NCBI GenBank assembly: GCA_964565645.1
Contig: CAZMFQ010000003.1
Coordinates: 124,001-188,000 of the forward strand
Direction: 5' to 3'
Source of the DNA: JAHIQC01 sp964565645
Lineage (GTDB): Bacteria > Actinomycetota > Coriobacteriia > Anaerosomatales > JAHIQC01
Length of the DNA: 64,000 nucleotides
Part shown: piece by piece, positions 17,624 to 25,692 of the stretch
Numbering within the stretch: the stretch's first letter is position 1
How the letters are laid out: each line of letters starts with the position of its first letter
Translations under genes and position numbers: made by a program
Notes under the pieces: model-generated
Databases searched by the model: none
What the model was told of the DNA's origin: nothing
Seen by the model: only the letters and a program-made list of their open reading frames with translations

Positions 17624-17692
17624 CGGGCGACGCATCGCCCGCTTTAGAAAGCTGAACGCATGTGCATGCCCGAGCGATACGGCATCGGGCAG
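17624..17692. other. Intergenic region with small hairpins between metF and torD-like gene
   Basis: The 170 bp between metF and the TorD gene contain a perfect 7-bp stem (CGGGCGA/TCGCCCG, 17624-17641), an adjacent GCTTT-AG-AAAGC repeat (17641-17652), and a 6-bp stem with long loop (GCCCGA/TCGGGC, 17669-17692). One may terminate the methionine operon, but none has a T tract on the minus strand. No open frame or promoter is convincing. Confidence 0.3.
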
Positions 17693-17765
17693 ATGTGATG
17701 CGATCAGAGTTCCAAGCGCGGAGATGCGCGGACGGAGAGCGGGCCGGGAGCGGTGACCCGACGAA

Positions 17766-18644
17766 CTATGACTGGGCGGGCAGGCCCTCGCCGAGGATGT
17801 GAGGCACAGCGGAGTCGAGCCCGAGCGGCATGAGATGCACGCCGTCGCAGATCCCCCGGCACGCCTCGACCTGTTCGCGGGCAAGCTCGACGGCCTCGGC
17901 CGCGGGATCGGCCGCACCCCTGATGCGCGCCTCGATATGCGGCGGGACCATGAGTCCGGCCAACTTGTTGTTGATGAAGTCGATGACCCGGGGACCCTTG
18001 AGGATCAGGATCCCGGCGATGACCTTGGCGCCGGCCTCATGCATGCGCTCGGTCGCACGCGCGAGCTTGTCGATATCGAAGATCGCCTGCGTCTGGAAGA
18101 ACTCGGCGCCCGCGTCGACCTTGCGCAGCGCGCGCGTGAGCTGGACATCCCATGGCTCCGCCTCAGGGAACATCGCCCCGCCGATCAGGAAGCCCGTCGA
18201 ACCGGCCAGCTCGCGGCCCATCATGTCGTGGCCCTCGTTCATACCGCGGGTGATCTCGATGAGCTGCGTCGAGTCCAGGTCGAACACGCCCTTGGCGTGG
18301 GGATGATCGCCACCGCGCGGGTCGTCACCCGTCACGACGAGCACGTTCTCCAGGCCGAGCGTCCACGCGGCGAGCAGGTCGGACTGCAGCGCCAGACGAT
18401 TGCGGTCCCGGCACGTCTGCTGGAAGATCGGCTCGAAGCCCATGTCGAGCACGACGCGCGATGCGGCGAGGCTCGACAGGTGCAGGGTCGCGCCCTGGTT
18501 GTCCGTCACGTTGAGCGCATGGCAGTGGGGTCCGAGTATCGCGACGCTCTCTCGCATCGCCGAAAGGTCGGTACCGAGCGGGGGCGCCACCTCACCGGTG
18601 ACGACGAACTCCCCGGCGGCCAGCGCATCGCGCAGCCTACTCAC
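17766..18644 (-). CDS. metF: Methylenetetrahydrofolate reductase MetF
   Basis: A 292-aa FAD-dependent TIM barrel that reduces methylene- to methyl-tetrahydrofolate. Landmarks: VVTGEVAPPLGTDL at the start, HALNVTDNQGATLHLSSLA, QQTCRDRNRLALQSDLLAA (the family's QxTCRDRNR motif), ENVLVVTGDDP, FFQTQAIFD, and IAGILILKG. The start is GTG 18644, which overlaps the metV stop by eight bases and has AGGGGG upstream; the ATG at 18668 lies inside metV. It is the last gene of the T-box operon and supplies the methyl group to MetH. Pairing with MetV matches the MetVF form known from acetogens and other anaerobes. Confidence 0.96.
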   Translation of the reverse strand: MSRLRDALAAGEFVVTGEVAPPLGTDLSAMRESVAILGPHCHALNVTDNQGATLHLSSLAASRVVLDMGFEPIFQQTCRDRNRLALQSDLLAAWTLGLENVLVVTGDDPRGGDHPHAKGVFDLDSTQLIEITRGMNEGHDMMGRELAGSTGFLIGGAMFPEAEPWDVQLTRALRKVDAGAEFFQTQAIFDIDKLARATERMHEAGAKVIAGILILKGPRVIDFINNKLAGLMVPPHIEARIRGAADPAAEAVELAREQVEACRGICDGVHLMPLGLDSAVPHILGEGLPAQS

Positions 18645-19326
18645 CGGCGCCACCCCCTGCCGCGGCATCGCGCTCTTTGTCCGAACGCAGGTTCACGCTG
18701 CCCGGCTTGAGCTTCTTCGCGAAGTCCTTGGGCGGGAGCACGCCCGCACCCGCCCGTCCCTGCTCGGCGAGCCGGTGCTGGATGCGCACGTGGGTGCAGT
18801 CCCGGTCCTGAAGCACCTCGCACTTGCCGTTCCACATTCCGCCGCACGGCCCGTTGAGCAGGCCCTTGGGGCATGTGGTCACCGGGCAGATACCCGCGGT
18901 CGCATCCAGGACGCAGTCGCCGCACATCTGGCAGCGCTCCTCGAACACGCCGTGCCTGATCACATTGCCGAGGAACACGGACTCCAGGCCGGGGAACACC
19001 GGTTTGTCGGTCGAGTCCGCCACGGTCTGGACACCAGCGCCGCACGCGAGCACGAGCACCGCGTCCGCGTCGGCGATATCGCCGTGGTGCTTGCGCGCCT
19101 CGAGCTTCGTGCCGCCCAGGTGACAGGCGACCTCACCGACCGCCCATCCCGTGACCTCACGGCCGTCCTGCTCCAGCGCGGCCTTGGCCTGCAGGATCTC
19201 CTTCTCGCCACCGGTGTTGGCCACCGTGGCGCACTGGCCGCAGCCCATGATGAACACGCGCGAAGCGCCGAGTTCGTCCAGATTCGACCGTATGCGGGAC
19301 CAGTCCCGAGGTCGTGTGATGATCAT
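18637..19326 (-). CDS. metV: MetV, zinc/iron-sulfur subunit of methylenetetrahydrofolate reductase
   Basis: A 229-aa cysteine-rich protein. It starts MIITRPRDWSRI and has IMGCGQCATVANTGG, LVLACGAGVQTVAD, and a C-terminal cluster region CQMCGDCVLDATAGICPVTTCPK followed by GLLNGPCGG and GKCEV. This is the MetV (MTHFR C-terminal-like) family that partners MetF in anaerobes, probably carrying iron-sulfur clusters and zinc and delivering electrons to the flavin. The ATG overlaps the metH stop by four bases (ATGA), and the stop overlaps the metF start, so all three are translationally coupled. Confidence 0.92.
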   Translation of the reverse strand: MIITRPRDWSRIRSNLDELGASRVFIMGCGQCATVANTGGEKEILQAKAALEQDGREVTGWAVGEVACHLGGTKLEARKHHGDIADADAVLVLACGAGVQTVADSTDKPVFPGLESVFLGNVIRHGVFEERCQMCGDCVLDATAGICPVTTCPKGLLNGPCGGMWNGKCEVLQDRDCTHVRIQHRLAEQGRAGAGVLPPKDFAKKLKPGSVNLRSDKERDAAAGGGAGE

Positions 19327-21785
19327 CGCGAGTCGCCTTCTCTTGTTCGCGCGACGGCCGCGCGGACCGCCTCGACGCATCCCGGCGCATCCGAGGAGTA
19401 CCCGGCGCCGATGCTCGCGGCCCACTGGGCGGTCACGACCGCGCCACCGACGAGAACCGGGGTGCCCGGCGACTCCTCGGCGATGAGGGCAGCGGTGCAC
19501 TGCATGGCTGGCAGGGTCGTCGTCATGAGCGCGGAAAGGCACACGACGTCCGCCGTGCGCGCCGCTTCAAGGGCCGCATCCTCGCCCACGTCGACGCCGA
19601 GATCGTCCACGACGAATCCCTGGCTCTCGAGCAGCGAGATGCAGATGTCCTTGCCTATCGAGTGGATGTCGCCCTTCACGGTCGCAAAGGCCACGCGGCC
19701 CTCGCTCGCGTCCTCGCCCTCGGGCAGGTGTGACTTGACGCGCGCGACCGCGGCCTTCATGGCGTCCGCCGCGATCATGAGTTGCGGCAGGAAGACCTCG
19801 CCGCGTCCGTACGCGTCTCCGAGGCGCTGGATCGCGGGAGTCAGAACCGCGCCTATGACCTCGTCGGCGGGCCTGCCCTGCGCGATGACGGCATCCACGA
19901 GCGCCGGAGCGCCGTCGGCATCGCCGCGATCGATCGCCTCCGCCAGCAGTTCGACGGCCGCGCGCTTCTCGACATCCATCGCCGAGGAGTCGCCCGCGGG
20001 ATCCGCCGCACCCGAAGGGCCCTTGGCCCTCGCGAGGGCCGCGGCGTAGGCAGCGTCCCAGGCGCGCCAGGTATCGTCGGGCCGTTCATGTGGGGCACCC
20101 GAAGCGCGCACCGTGTCAGCCAGTCGCACCGCTTCCATCACGACACGGTCCGCAGGATTGATGATGCCCGCGTCCAGACCGGCGTCCGCGGCCACGCTCA
20201 CGAACGCCGCATTGAGGACCGGTCGGTCAGGCAGCCCGTGGCTCACGTTGCTCACCCCGAGCATCGTCGCGAGTCCGGATCCATGGACGGCGGCAAGCGT
20301 TGCGACCGTCACGCGCGGAGCGTCCGCGTCGGCCGCCGCGGTCATCACGAGCGAGTCGACCACGAGATCGCGGTCGTGCAGACCGGTCGCCAGGGCGGCT
20401 GCACGTACGCGCTCGACGATACCGACGCGACCTGCGACGTCGTGCGGGATGCCTTCGTCGTCGAGGGCGAGCACGACCACGGCCGCACCGTAGCGGGCAG
20501 CCAGAGGCAGCACGGCCGATATCGAATCGGCGCCGCCGTTCACGCTGTTGACGAGCGCGCGTCCCGGATACACACGAAGCGCCGCCTCGAGCGCCACCGG
20601 GTCGGTGGTGTCGATGACGAGCGGCAGGTCGCTCATTCCCACGAGAGCCTTGACGGCCTCCGGCAGCACCACGGCCGCATCCACGCCGGCGGCGCCGACG
20701 TTCACATCCAGCAACGTCGCCCCTGCCTCGGCCTGCTCGGTCGCAAGCGAACGCACGACCGACATCGACCCCTCGCGCAGCGAGTCGGCCAACGCGGGTT
20801 TGCCGGTGGGGTTGATGCGTTCGCCGATGACCGCGATCGGTGCGCCGGCGCCGATGCGCGCGACACCTCTCGGGCCGGCGAGCACCGTGCCCGCAAGCCC
20901 CTCGCGCGCGGGAGCAAGCGGACGCTGCTTGGCGAAATCCATGATCGCGCCGGTGAACGAAGGTGATGAACCACAACATGAACCCACGAGGGACGCGCCC
21001 GCGTCCACGAACAACGCGGCGTGCTCGCCCGTCTCGTCGGGCGTACCAGGAAAGACCGTCACGCCATCCTCGAGGCGGGGAAGTCCGGCGTTGGGCTGCA
21101 CGATGATCGGGAGCACGGTCGCAGCGGCCATGGCTCGCACGAGCGGGAGCATCTGCTCGGGCCCGAGGCCGCAGTTCATGCCGACAGCGTCGGCGCCGGC
21201 CGCCTCAAGGATCACCGCAGCCGTCGCGGGATCGGTGCCTGAAAGGTCCATACGCCCGTTCAACCCGAACGTGCACGTGACAAAGACCGGCAGATCCGTC
21301 ACCGACCTGGCCGCGAGCAGCGCACAGCGCGCCTCGGCGATGTCCGTCATCGTCTCGATGATGATCGCGTCAGGCCCTGCGGAGGCGAGCGCGGCAGCCT
21401 GCTCGGCGAACACCGCGAAGACCTCGTCGAACATCGCCGGCCCCAAGGGCTCCAGTACGAGTCCCGTCGGGCCGATGTCCGCGAGCACATGCTGCGCCCC
21501 GGCGCGCCGGGCGATCTCGACTCCCGCGCGGTTGATCTCAGCGAGCTGGTCCTCGACGCCGTACTCGGCGAGCTTGACGCGGCTCGACCCGAAGGTGTTG
21601 GTCGTGATGCACTCCGCACCGGCGAACACGTAGTCACGCGCGATCTGCTCGATGATCTCGGGCGCCGTGAGATTCAACTGGTCCTTGCACTGTTCGGGTG
21701 GCACCTCGTAGCGCTGGATCATGGTACCCAGGGCACCATCGATCACCAGCACCTCGGTGCCGAGTCTCATCCTGATGTCAGGCAT
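19323..21785 (-). CDS. metH: Cobalamin-dependent methionine synthase MetH lacking the reactivation domain
   Basis: An 820-aa enzyme that transfers methyl from methyl-tetrahydrofolate to homocysteine through B12. The homocysteine domain (1-~295) has DGALGTMIQRY and three zinc cysteines (GMNCGLGP and GSCCGSSP). The pterin domain (~310-570) has IGERINPTGKPAL, ATLLDVNVGA and LVINDT-like VIDTTDP. The B12 cap and Rossmann domain (~600-820) carry GDIHSIGKDI, with the cobalt-ligand histidine. The C-terminal AdoMet-binding reactivation domain of the E. coli enzyme is absent, as in many anaerobes, so inactive cob(II)alamin must be rescued by another protein. It overlaps the upstream small membrane gene by eight bases. 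Confidence 0.97.
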   Translation of the reverse strand: MPDIRMRLGTEVLVIDGALGTMIQRYEVPPEQCKDQLNLTAPEIIEQIARDYVFAGAECITTNTFGSSRVKLAEYGVEDQLAEINRAGVEIARRAGAQHVLADIGPTGLVLEPLGPAMFDEVFAVFAEQAAALASAGPDAIIIETMTDIAEARCALLAARSVTDLPVFVTCTFGLNGRMDLSGTDPATAAVILEAAGADAVGMNCGLGPEQMLPLVRAMAAATVLPIIVQPNAGLPRLEDGVTVFPGTPDETGEHAALFVDAGASLVGSCCGSSPSFTGAIMDFAKQRPLAPAREGLAGTVLAGPRGVARIGAGAPIAVIGERINPTGKPALADSLREGSMSVVRSLATEQAEAGATLLDVNVGAAGVDAAVVLPEAVKALVGMSDLPLVIDTTDPVALEAALRVYPGRALVNSVNGGADSISAVLPLAARYGAAVVVLALDDEGIPHDVAGRVGIVERVRAAALATGLHDRDLVVDSLVMTAAADADAPRVTVATLAAVHGSGLATMLGVSNVSHGLPDRPVLNAAFVSVAADAGLDAGIINPADRVVMEAVRLADTVRASGAPHERPDDTWRAWDAAYAAALARAKGPSGAADPAGDSSAMDVEKRAAVELLAEAIDRGDADGAPALVDAVIAQGRPADEVIGAVLTPAIQRLGDAYGRGEVFLPQLMIAADAMKAAVARVKSHLPEGEDASEGRVAFATVKGDIHSIGKDICISLLESQGFVVDDLGVDVGEDAALEAARTADVVCLSALMTTTLPAMQCTAALIAEESPGTPVLVGGAVVTAQWAASIGAGYSSDAPGCVEAVRAAVARTREGDSR

Positions 21786-22128
21786 CCGTACCCACCCGCG
21801 CCTTCTCGTGCCGGTACTTCGTCGAGAGGTACCGTGAGCTCATGAAATACATGATCCCTATCCATATCCCGCAGAACACAGCGATCTCGCCGAGGGCCGC
21901 AACACCGAACGCCCCTACGAAGCGCCCGAACTGCCCGCTGACGACGCCCCACGCTGTGAGCCCCGCGATCGCAACGAGATATCCCGTTCGCACGCCGAGG
22001 AACCAGCGTACGCCCGCACTCACACCTCGGCGTGCGCCGACCGCGAACACAAGGCCGAACGCGAGGAACGCCGCAAGCGAGGCGATGACGTAGCCCTGCA
22101 CGAACCCGAACTGCTGCAGCTGCTCCAC
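21778..22128 (-). CDS. Small membrane protein of unknown function in the methionine operon
   Basis: A 116-aa protein with three or four hydrophobic helices (GYVIASLAAFLAFGLVFAVG, RTGYLVAIAGLTAWGVV, FGVAALGEIAVFCGIWIGI) and a basic C-terminus (LSTKYRHEKARV). I do not recognise a family. The GTG start at 22128 has GGGAG just upstream. It sits between the NIL-ferredoxin gene (14 bp gap) and metH (8-bp overlap), so it is expressed with homocysteine and methionine synthesis. A transport or membrane-anchoring role for the pathway is conceivable but not shown. Confidence 0.75.
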   Translation of the reverse strand: MEQLQQFGFVQGYVIASLAAFLAFGLVFAVGARRGVSAGVRWFLGVRTGYLVAIAGLTAWGVVSGQFGRFVGAFGVAALGEIAVFCGIWIGIMYFMSSRYLSTKYRHEKARVGTDA

Positions 22129-22142
22129 GTATCTCCCCCGGA

Positions 22143-22550
22143 CTAGAACGTCAGCGTGATCGCACGCCGGGGGCAGGCCACGACGCACGCCTCACAATAT
22201 ACGCACTTGTCCTTGTCGAACACGAGAGAGAAGTCGCCCTGCGAGAGCGTGAGTGCGCCGGGCTTGCACACGGCGGTGCACAGCCCGCAGGTGACGCACA
22301 GGTCCTCGTCGAGGCAGATATCGCTTGCGGCCTCGTTGACCACCAGGCCCTGGCTCTCCAGGAACTCCACGCCGGCCGCGAAGTCCTCCTTGCGGCCCGT
22401 GACCTCGAGGACCATCCGGCCCTCCTGGCCCGGCTGTATCTGCGCACGCAGGATGTTGGGGACCAGTTCGTAGTCCTTGACGAGATGGTAGATGACCGGC
22501 TTGAGTGACTGCCGGGGCGGAAAGCTCAGATCGAGTCTCTTGCGTGGCAT
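22143..22550 (-). CDS. NIL-domain 2[4Fe-4S] ferredoxin, partner of the homocysteine-forming enzyme
   Basis: A 135-aa cytoplasmic protein. Residues ~5-75 are a NIL domain (LDLSFPPRQSLKPVIYHLV, LVPNILRAQI, EGRMVLEVTG, FLESQGLVV), a ligand-binding fold also found on the methionine ABC importer. Residues ~78-135 are a ferredoxin with two clusters (CVTCGLCTAVC and CVYCEACVVAC). In methanogens the same protein acts with a DUF39 enzyme in making homocysteine from aspartate semialdehyde, probably in reductive sulfur handling. Here its start directly abuts the DUF39 stop (22550/22551), the conserved pairing. Confidence 0.93.
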   Translation of the reverse strand: MPRKRLDLSFPPRQSLKPVIYHLVKDYELVPNILRAQIQPGQEGRMVLEVTGRKEDFAAGVEFLESQGLVVNEAASDICLDEDLCVTCGLCTAVCKPGALTLSQGDFSLVFDKDKCVYCEACVVACPRRAITLTF

Positions 22551-23723
22551 CTAGATCGCCTCCTCGGCACGTATCTCGAGCGGCTTGAAGGTCTGCGAGC
22601 CCACCTGCGGCAACTGCTGCAGCGGGGGCGCGAGCGTGAAGCGGTGGTCGGTGATCCAGGCCTTGAGCTCCTGGGCGACCCGGCGCGCCTTGGGCAGCGA
22701 GCTGATCGGGCCCGTCGGGATCTTCTTGCCGTCGATCTCGATCTGTCCGCTGCGCAACTCGGCGTAGGTCACCGTACCGAGCGAAGGACGCGAGCGGCGC
22801 TGCACGCCGTAGTCGAAGATCGTGGCCGTCAGGTCCGCATCGGTCAGGGCGAGCGTCTCGGCTATCTCCTCGTCGAGCACGGGGATCGGAATACCGATGC
22901 CCACGAAGCTCGACACGCCGTACTTGGTGAACGTGGCCGCAGAGAAGAACTCCGGTGAGGCCTGCTTGAGGTCGGCGATCACTGCAAGCGTGCCCGAGGG
23001 CTTGACCGGCACGCCGTGTTCGTCGCGGTCGGTGTGCGGGTTGTGCTGTGTGCCCTCCCACGCCACGTAGCCCGGCGCACCGGCGACGAAGCACCGGGTG
23101 CCGACGCCGATCGTGCGGTACGTCGGGTCGTTGAGCAGCGGCGAGAGTGCTCCGGCCGAGCAGTAGGTCGCGTTCGCAAGCCGGGGCAGCAGGGTCCCGA
23201 GGTAGGTATAGAGCGTCTGGTCGCCCGTGTTCACCGCGACCGCGTAGTTCTGATACGCGTTGCGGGGGTTGAACAGGTAAGCCTGGTTCAGGTCCTCGAG
23301 CGTGACCCAGGTGTCGATCTCGGTGCGCGGGTAGCAGTCGGTGCCCGGCCCGGTCGCGCGAAGGCGCACGGCACGTCCGCGCAGCAGGTCCTCGATCACG
23401 TGCGCGCCGCCGTACTCGATGCCCTTGGAACGCGACGGCTCGGTCACGCCTAGATAGGTGTCCACCGCCGCGAGGCCGCCCGAGGCGGGAACGTCGTTGA
23501 GCCAGATCTCGGCCATCTTGATGGGCGGGTCGCTGTGTCCGAAGTTCAGGAACACGCCGCTGGAGCACATCGGGCCGAACGTCCCGGTCGTCACCACGTC
23601 GACGCGCTTGGCGGCCTTACTCACCCCCTCCTCGGCGGCAAGCCCCGCGAACTCCTCGGCGGTCATGACGACCGCCTCTCCACTCGCGATTCGTGAGTTG
23701 ATCTCTTCCCAGCTCTTTGCCAC
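22551..23723 (-). CDS. DUF39/HcyBio homocysteine-forming enzyme (L-aspartate semialdehyde sulfurtransferase)
   Basis: A 390-aa protein of the DUF39 (COG1900) family, which converts aspartate semialdehyde and a sulfur source to homocysteine, bypassing homoserine activation and cystathionine. Two family cysteines are visible: Cys53 in FGPMCSSG, the probable sulfur-carrying residue, and Cys130 in GTDCYPRTEI. Further landmarks are FLNFGHSDPPIKM, GATHVIEDLL-like GGAHVIEDLL, NYAVAVNTGDQTLYTYLG and the GTRCFVAGAPGYV loop. The CBS pair found at the C-terminus of some archaeal members is missing. The start is GTG 23723, with GGAGG six bases upstream. It is the first gene after a T-box terminator and leads the methionine operon. 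Confidence 0.92.
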   Translation of the reverse strand: MAKSWEEINSRIASGEAVVMTAEEFAGLAAEEGVSKAAKRVDVVTTGTFGPMCSSGVFLNFGHSDPPIKMAEIWLNDVPASGGLAAVDTYLGVTEPSRSKGIEYGGAHVIEDLLRGRAVRLRATGPGTDCYPRTEIDTWVTLEDLNQAYLFNPRNAYQNYAVAVNTGDQTLYTYLGTLLPRLANATYCSAGALSPLLNDPTYRTIGVGTRCFVAGAPGYVAWEGTQHNPHTDRDEHGVPVKPSGTLAVIADLKQASPEFFSAATFTKYGVSSFVGIGIPIPVLDEEIAETLALTDADLTATIFDYGVQRRSRPSLGTVTYAELRSGQIEIDGKKIPTGPISSLPKARRVAQELKAWITDHRFTLAPPLQQLPQVGSQTFKPLEIRAEEAI

Positions 23724-23734
23724 GACGCACCTCC

Positions 23735-23790
23735 AAAAATAGAAAACGCTCCCCGCCCGACAACATCACTGTTCGTCAGGGCGAGAAGCG
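23735..23790 (-). terminator. Intrinsic terminator of the T-box leader
   Basis: On the minus strand CGCTTCTCGCCC-T-GAC (from 23790) pairs with GTCGGGCGGGGAGCG (to 23747): a 15-bp stem with one bulge and a loop of about 13 nt, followed at once by TTTTCTATTTTT. It lies 10 bases after the T-box sequence and before the ribosome binding site of the DUF39 gene, exactly where a transcriptional T-box places its terminator. Confidence 0.92.
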
Positions 23791-24088
23791 AGATGCTCCA
23801 CGCGGTACCACCCGACATTCGCCGTCCGCTTCACGCGGAGCGACCTCTCAAGCACGGGACCGGTGGTATCTCGACTCCGGCGGCGGGTCCTCCGGAGCGG
23901 GTCCTATGCTTTCTAGCCCGAGGTAACGGGGGCGTCCGTCCGGCTCTACTCCGCTTGCGCGTTTCTGCCGAATGCCTCCGGGGCCATGTTCCGCGGTCTT
24001 TCAGACGCCGGTTCTCAGCTACCCCGGCTCTCTGGAGGTCCTACTCGGACCGCGTACTCTTCCCCATCACAGGCATGCTATTCAAGTT
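23747..24088 (-). promoter_or_regulatory. T-box riboswitch, probable methionine (AUG) specifier
   Basis: The minus strand holds the T-box consensus GGGTGGTACCGCG (23813-23801), whose GGTACC core forms the antiterminator bulge that pairs with the acceptor end of uncharged tRNA. Stem I is clear: GGGG and CGCGGTC on the 5' side pair with GACCGCG and CCCC on the 3' side, bracketing a specifier loop whose 5' strand is AAGAGTA (loop E type, AGTA) and 3' strand GAACATGG. The distal part has the AGAGAG bulge (24033-24028) and a GCCGG/CCGGC-capped loop. The specifier read as ATG (23987-23985) with purine after it fits Met and the genes downstream; other registers (AAC, TGG) do not. An intrinsic terminator follows. 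Together these predict induction of homocysteine and methionine synthesis when tRNA-Met is uncharged. Confidence 0.93.
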
Positions 24089-24094
24089 CCGGCG

Positions 24095-24124
24095 ACTATA
24101 CTCGCCGAGGAGAACCGCTGTCAA
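24095..24124 (-). promoter_or_regulatory. Near-consensus promoter of the T-box methionine operon
   Basis: The minus strand reads TTGACA (24124-24119), an 18-bp spacer, and TATAGT (24100-24095), one base from the full housekeeping consensus. It is about seven bases before the start of the folded T-box leader. Such a strong promoter suits control by attenuation. Confidence 0.85.
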
Positions 24125-24146
24125 CGTGAACGGGAAGAATCCCCGC

Positions 24147-25190
24147 ATGAGCGACACGAGCATACCTTCCGAAGAGACCACGGATCCCGACGCGATCGTG
24201 GCGCGACCACGGAGGCGCGCACTGTACCGGGTCCTCGCGGGCATCGCGGTTCTGCTCGCAGTGGTACCCCTCGTGTGGCCGGTGCCGCCGCTGCAGAACG
24301 TCGTGCCTCCCCGAGAGCTCGCGGAGCTCGACAGCAGATTCATCGAAGTCGACGGAGTGGAGATCCACTACAAGGAGTCCGCGCCCGCGAGCCCCACGTG
24401 CAATGTGATCCTGCTCCATGGTTTCGGCGCATCGACATTCTCATGGCGCGACACACTCCCCGGTCTGTCTGAACGCTGCCGCGTGGTCGCGTTCGACCGC
24501 CCGGCGTTCGGACTCACAGCCCGACCGATGCCCGGTGACTGGACCGGCCCGAACCCATACTCCCAAACCGCGCAGGCCGATCTGACCGTGGCGCTCATGG
24601 ACGATCTCGGCATGCAGCGTGCGGTTCTCGTGGGCCACTCAGCGGGCGCGAACATAGCCGTCCTCGTCGCGGCACGGCATCCCGAACGCGTGAGCGGCCT
24701 GGTCCTCGAGGACCCCGCGATCGTGTCAGGGGGCGGCACGCCGCGTTGGATCGCACCGTTGCTGAGGACTCCGCAGGCCCGTCGGATCGGTCCGCTTCTG
24801 GTGCGTCGCATCGCCGGCCCGGGGTCGGACGCGTTCATCCGCAGTGCGTACGCAGACCCGACGCTCGTCACCGAACAGGTCCTGGCGGGATACCGCAAGC
24901 CGCTATCCGCCGAGGACTGGGACCGCGCGCTCTGGGAACTCACGGTCGCCCCCCGGCCCGATCCCGCAAAGGAGTTGCCGAGCCTCGAGGTTCCGACTCT
25001 GGTCGTGTATGGCGAGGAAGATGCGATCGTCGCGCCGAAAGACAGTCGGCGCACCGCCGAACTGATACCCGGGGCGCAGGTCGTGTCGATCCCGAACGTG
25101 GGTCACATCCCACACGAGGAGGTTCCCGGCGCGTTCGAGACGCTCGTGTTCAGGTTCCTCGACGACCTCGAGACGTCCGGAGTCCCCTGA
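24147..25190 (+). CDS. Membrane-anchored alpha/beta hydrolase
   Basis: A 347-aa protein with an N-terminal membrane helix (~27-48, VLAGIAVLLAVVPLVWP) and an alpha/beta hydrolase domain: oxyanion block LLHGFGASTFSWRDTL, nucleophile in GHSAGAN, acid in VVYGEEDAIV and histidine in NVGHIPHEE. The full triad is present, so it is likely an active esterase or C-C hydrolase on the outer face of the membrane; the substrate is unknown. ATG 24147 was chosen as the start giving a clean N-terminus before the anchor; further upstream the frame runs into the T-box leader on the other strand. It is divergent from the T-box promoter. Confidence 0.85.
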   Translation: MSDTSIPSEETTDPDAIVARPRRRALYRVLAGIAVLLAVVPLVWPVPPLQNVVPPRELAELDSRFIEVDGVEIHYKESAPASPTCNVILLHGFGASTFSWRDTLPGLSERCRVVAFDRPAFGLTARPMPGDWTGPNPYSQTAQADLTVALMDDLGMQRAVLVGHSAGANIAVLVAARHPERVSGLVLEDPAIVSGGGTPRWIAPLLRTPQARRIGPLLVRRIAGPGSDAFIRSAYADPTLVTEQVLAGYRKPLSAEDWDRALWELTVAPRPDPAKELPSLEVPTLVVYGEEDAIVAPKDSRRTAELIPGAQVVSIPNVGHIPHEEVPGAFETLVFRFLDDLETSGVP

Positions 25191-25231
25191 ATGTGAGCGC
25201 GCGACCGGTCGGTCGCCCCGGGCAAGGACGG

Positions 25232-25678
25232 CTACCACTCGCCCCGCAGCCTCAGCTCCTCGATGCAGCGCGCGACGACATGGTTGTGGTCGAACGCGAG
25301 CGGAGGCAGATCGCGCACCCGATGCCACTCGGCCTCGGCCGCATCATCACCTGCGCAGGCCCTGAGCGGGACCTCCCCCACCCACGCCGCGTAGACGAGC
25401 GTCGCCGTCCATCCGCGCGGATCGCGCCCGGGATCTGCGAATGCACCCGCTTGCACGAGCTCGGCGTCCCAAACGATGCCGGTCTCCTCGGCCAACTCTC
25501 GCCGCGCCGCCGCCTCGACATGCTCGCCCTCGTCCACGAACCCGCCGGGCAACGCCCAGTTGCCCAGGAACGGCTCAGCGCCGCGGCGGATCAGGAGCAC
25601 GCGACGATCGTCCTCGTCGCCGCAGAACAGGGCGACGTCGGCCGTCAGGGCGGGACGCGGATACTCGTACTCGGGCAT
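25232..25678 (-). CDS. Nudix hydrolase
   Basis: A 148-aa Nudix protein. The Nudix box Gx5Ex7REUxEExGU is intact (GGFVDEGE, then RELAEETGI). Other blocks are VLLIRRGAEPFLGNWALPGG before the box, GWTATLVYAAWVGE after it, and a C-terminal EWHRVRDLPPLAFDH. The arrangement resembles ADP-ribose or NADH pyrophosphatase-like members, but the substrate cannot be assigned. ATG 25678 is just 14 bp after the end of the two-CW gene, so the two may be co-transcribed. Confidence 0.93.
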   Translation of the reverse strand: MPEYEYPRPALTADVALFCGDEDDRRVLLIRRGAEPFLGNWALPGGFVDEGEHVEAAARRELAEETGIVWDAELVQAGAFADPGRDPRGWTATLVYAAWVGEVPLRACAGDDAAEAEWHRVRDLPPLAFDHNHVVARCIEELRLRGEW

Positions 25679-25692
25679 GCGAGGTTCGTTCC

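Noticed and set aside
23793..24146. N-terminal extension of the alpha/beta hydrolase.
   Set aside because: The in-frame extension covers the T-box leader of the opposite strand and has no ribosome binding site; ATG 24147 gives a normal anchor sequence.
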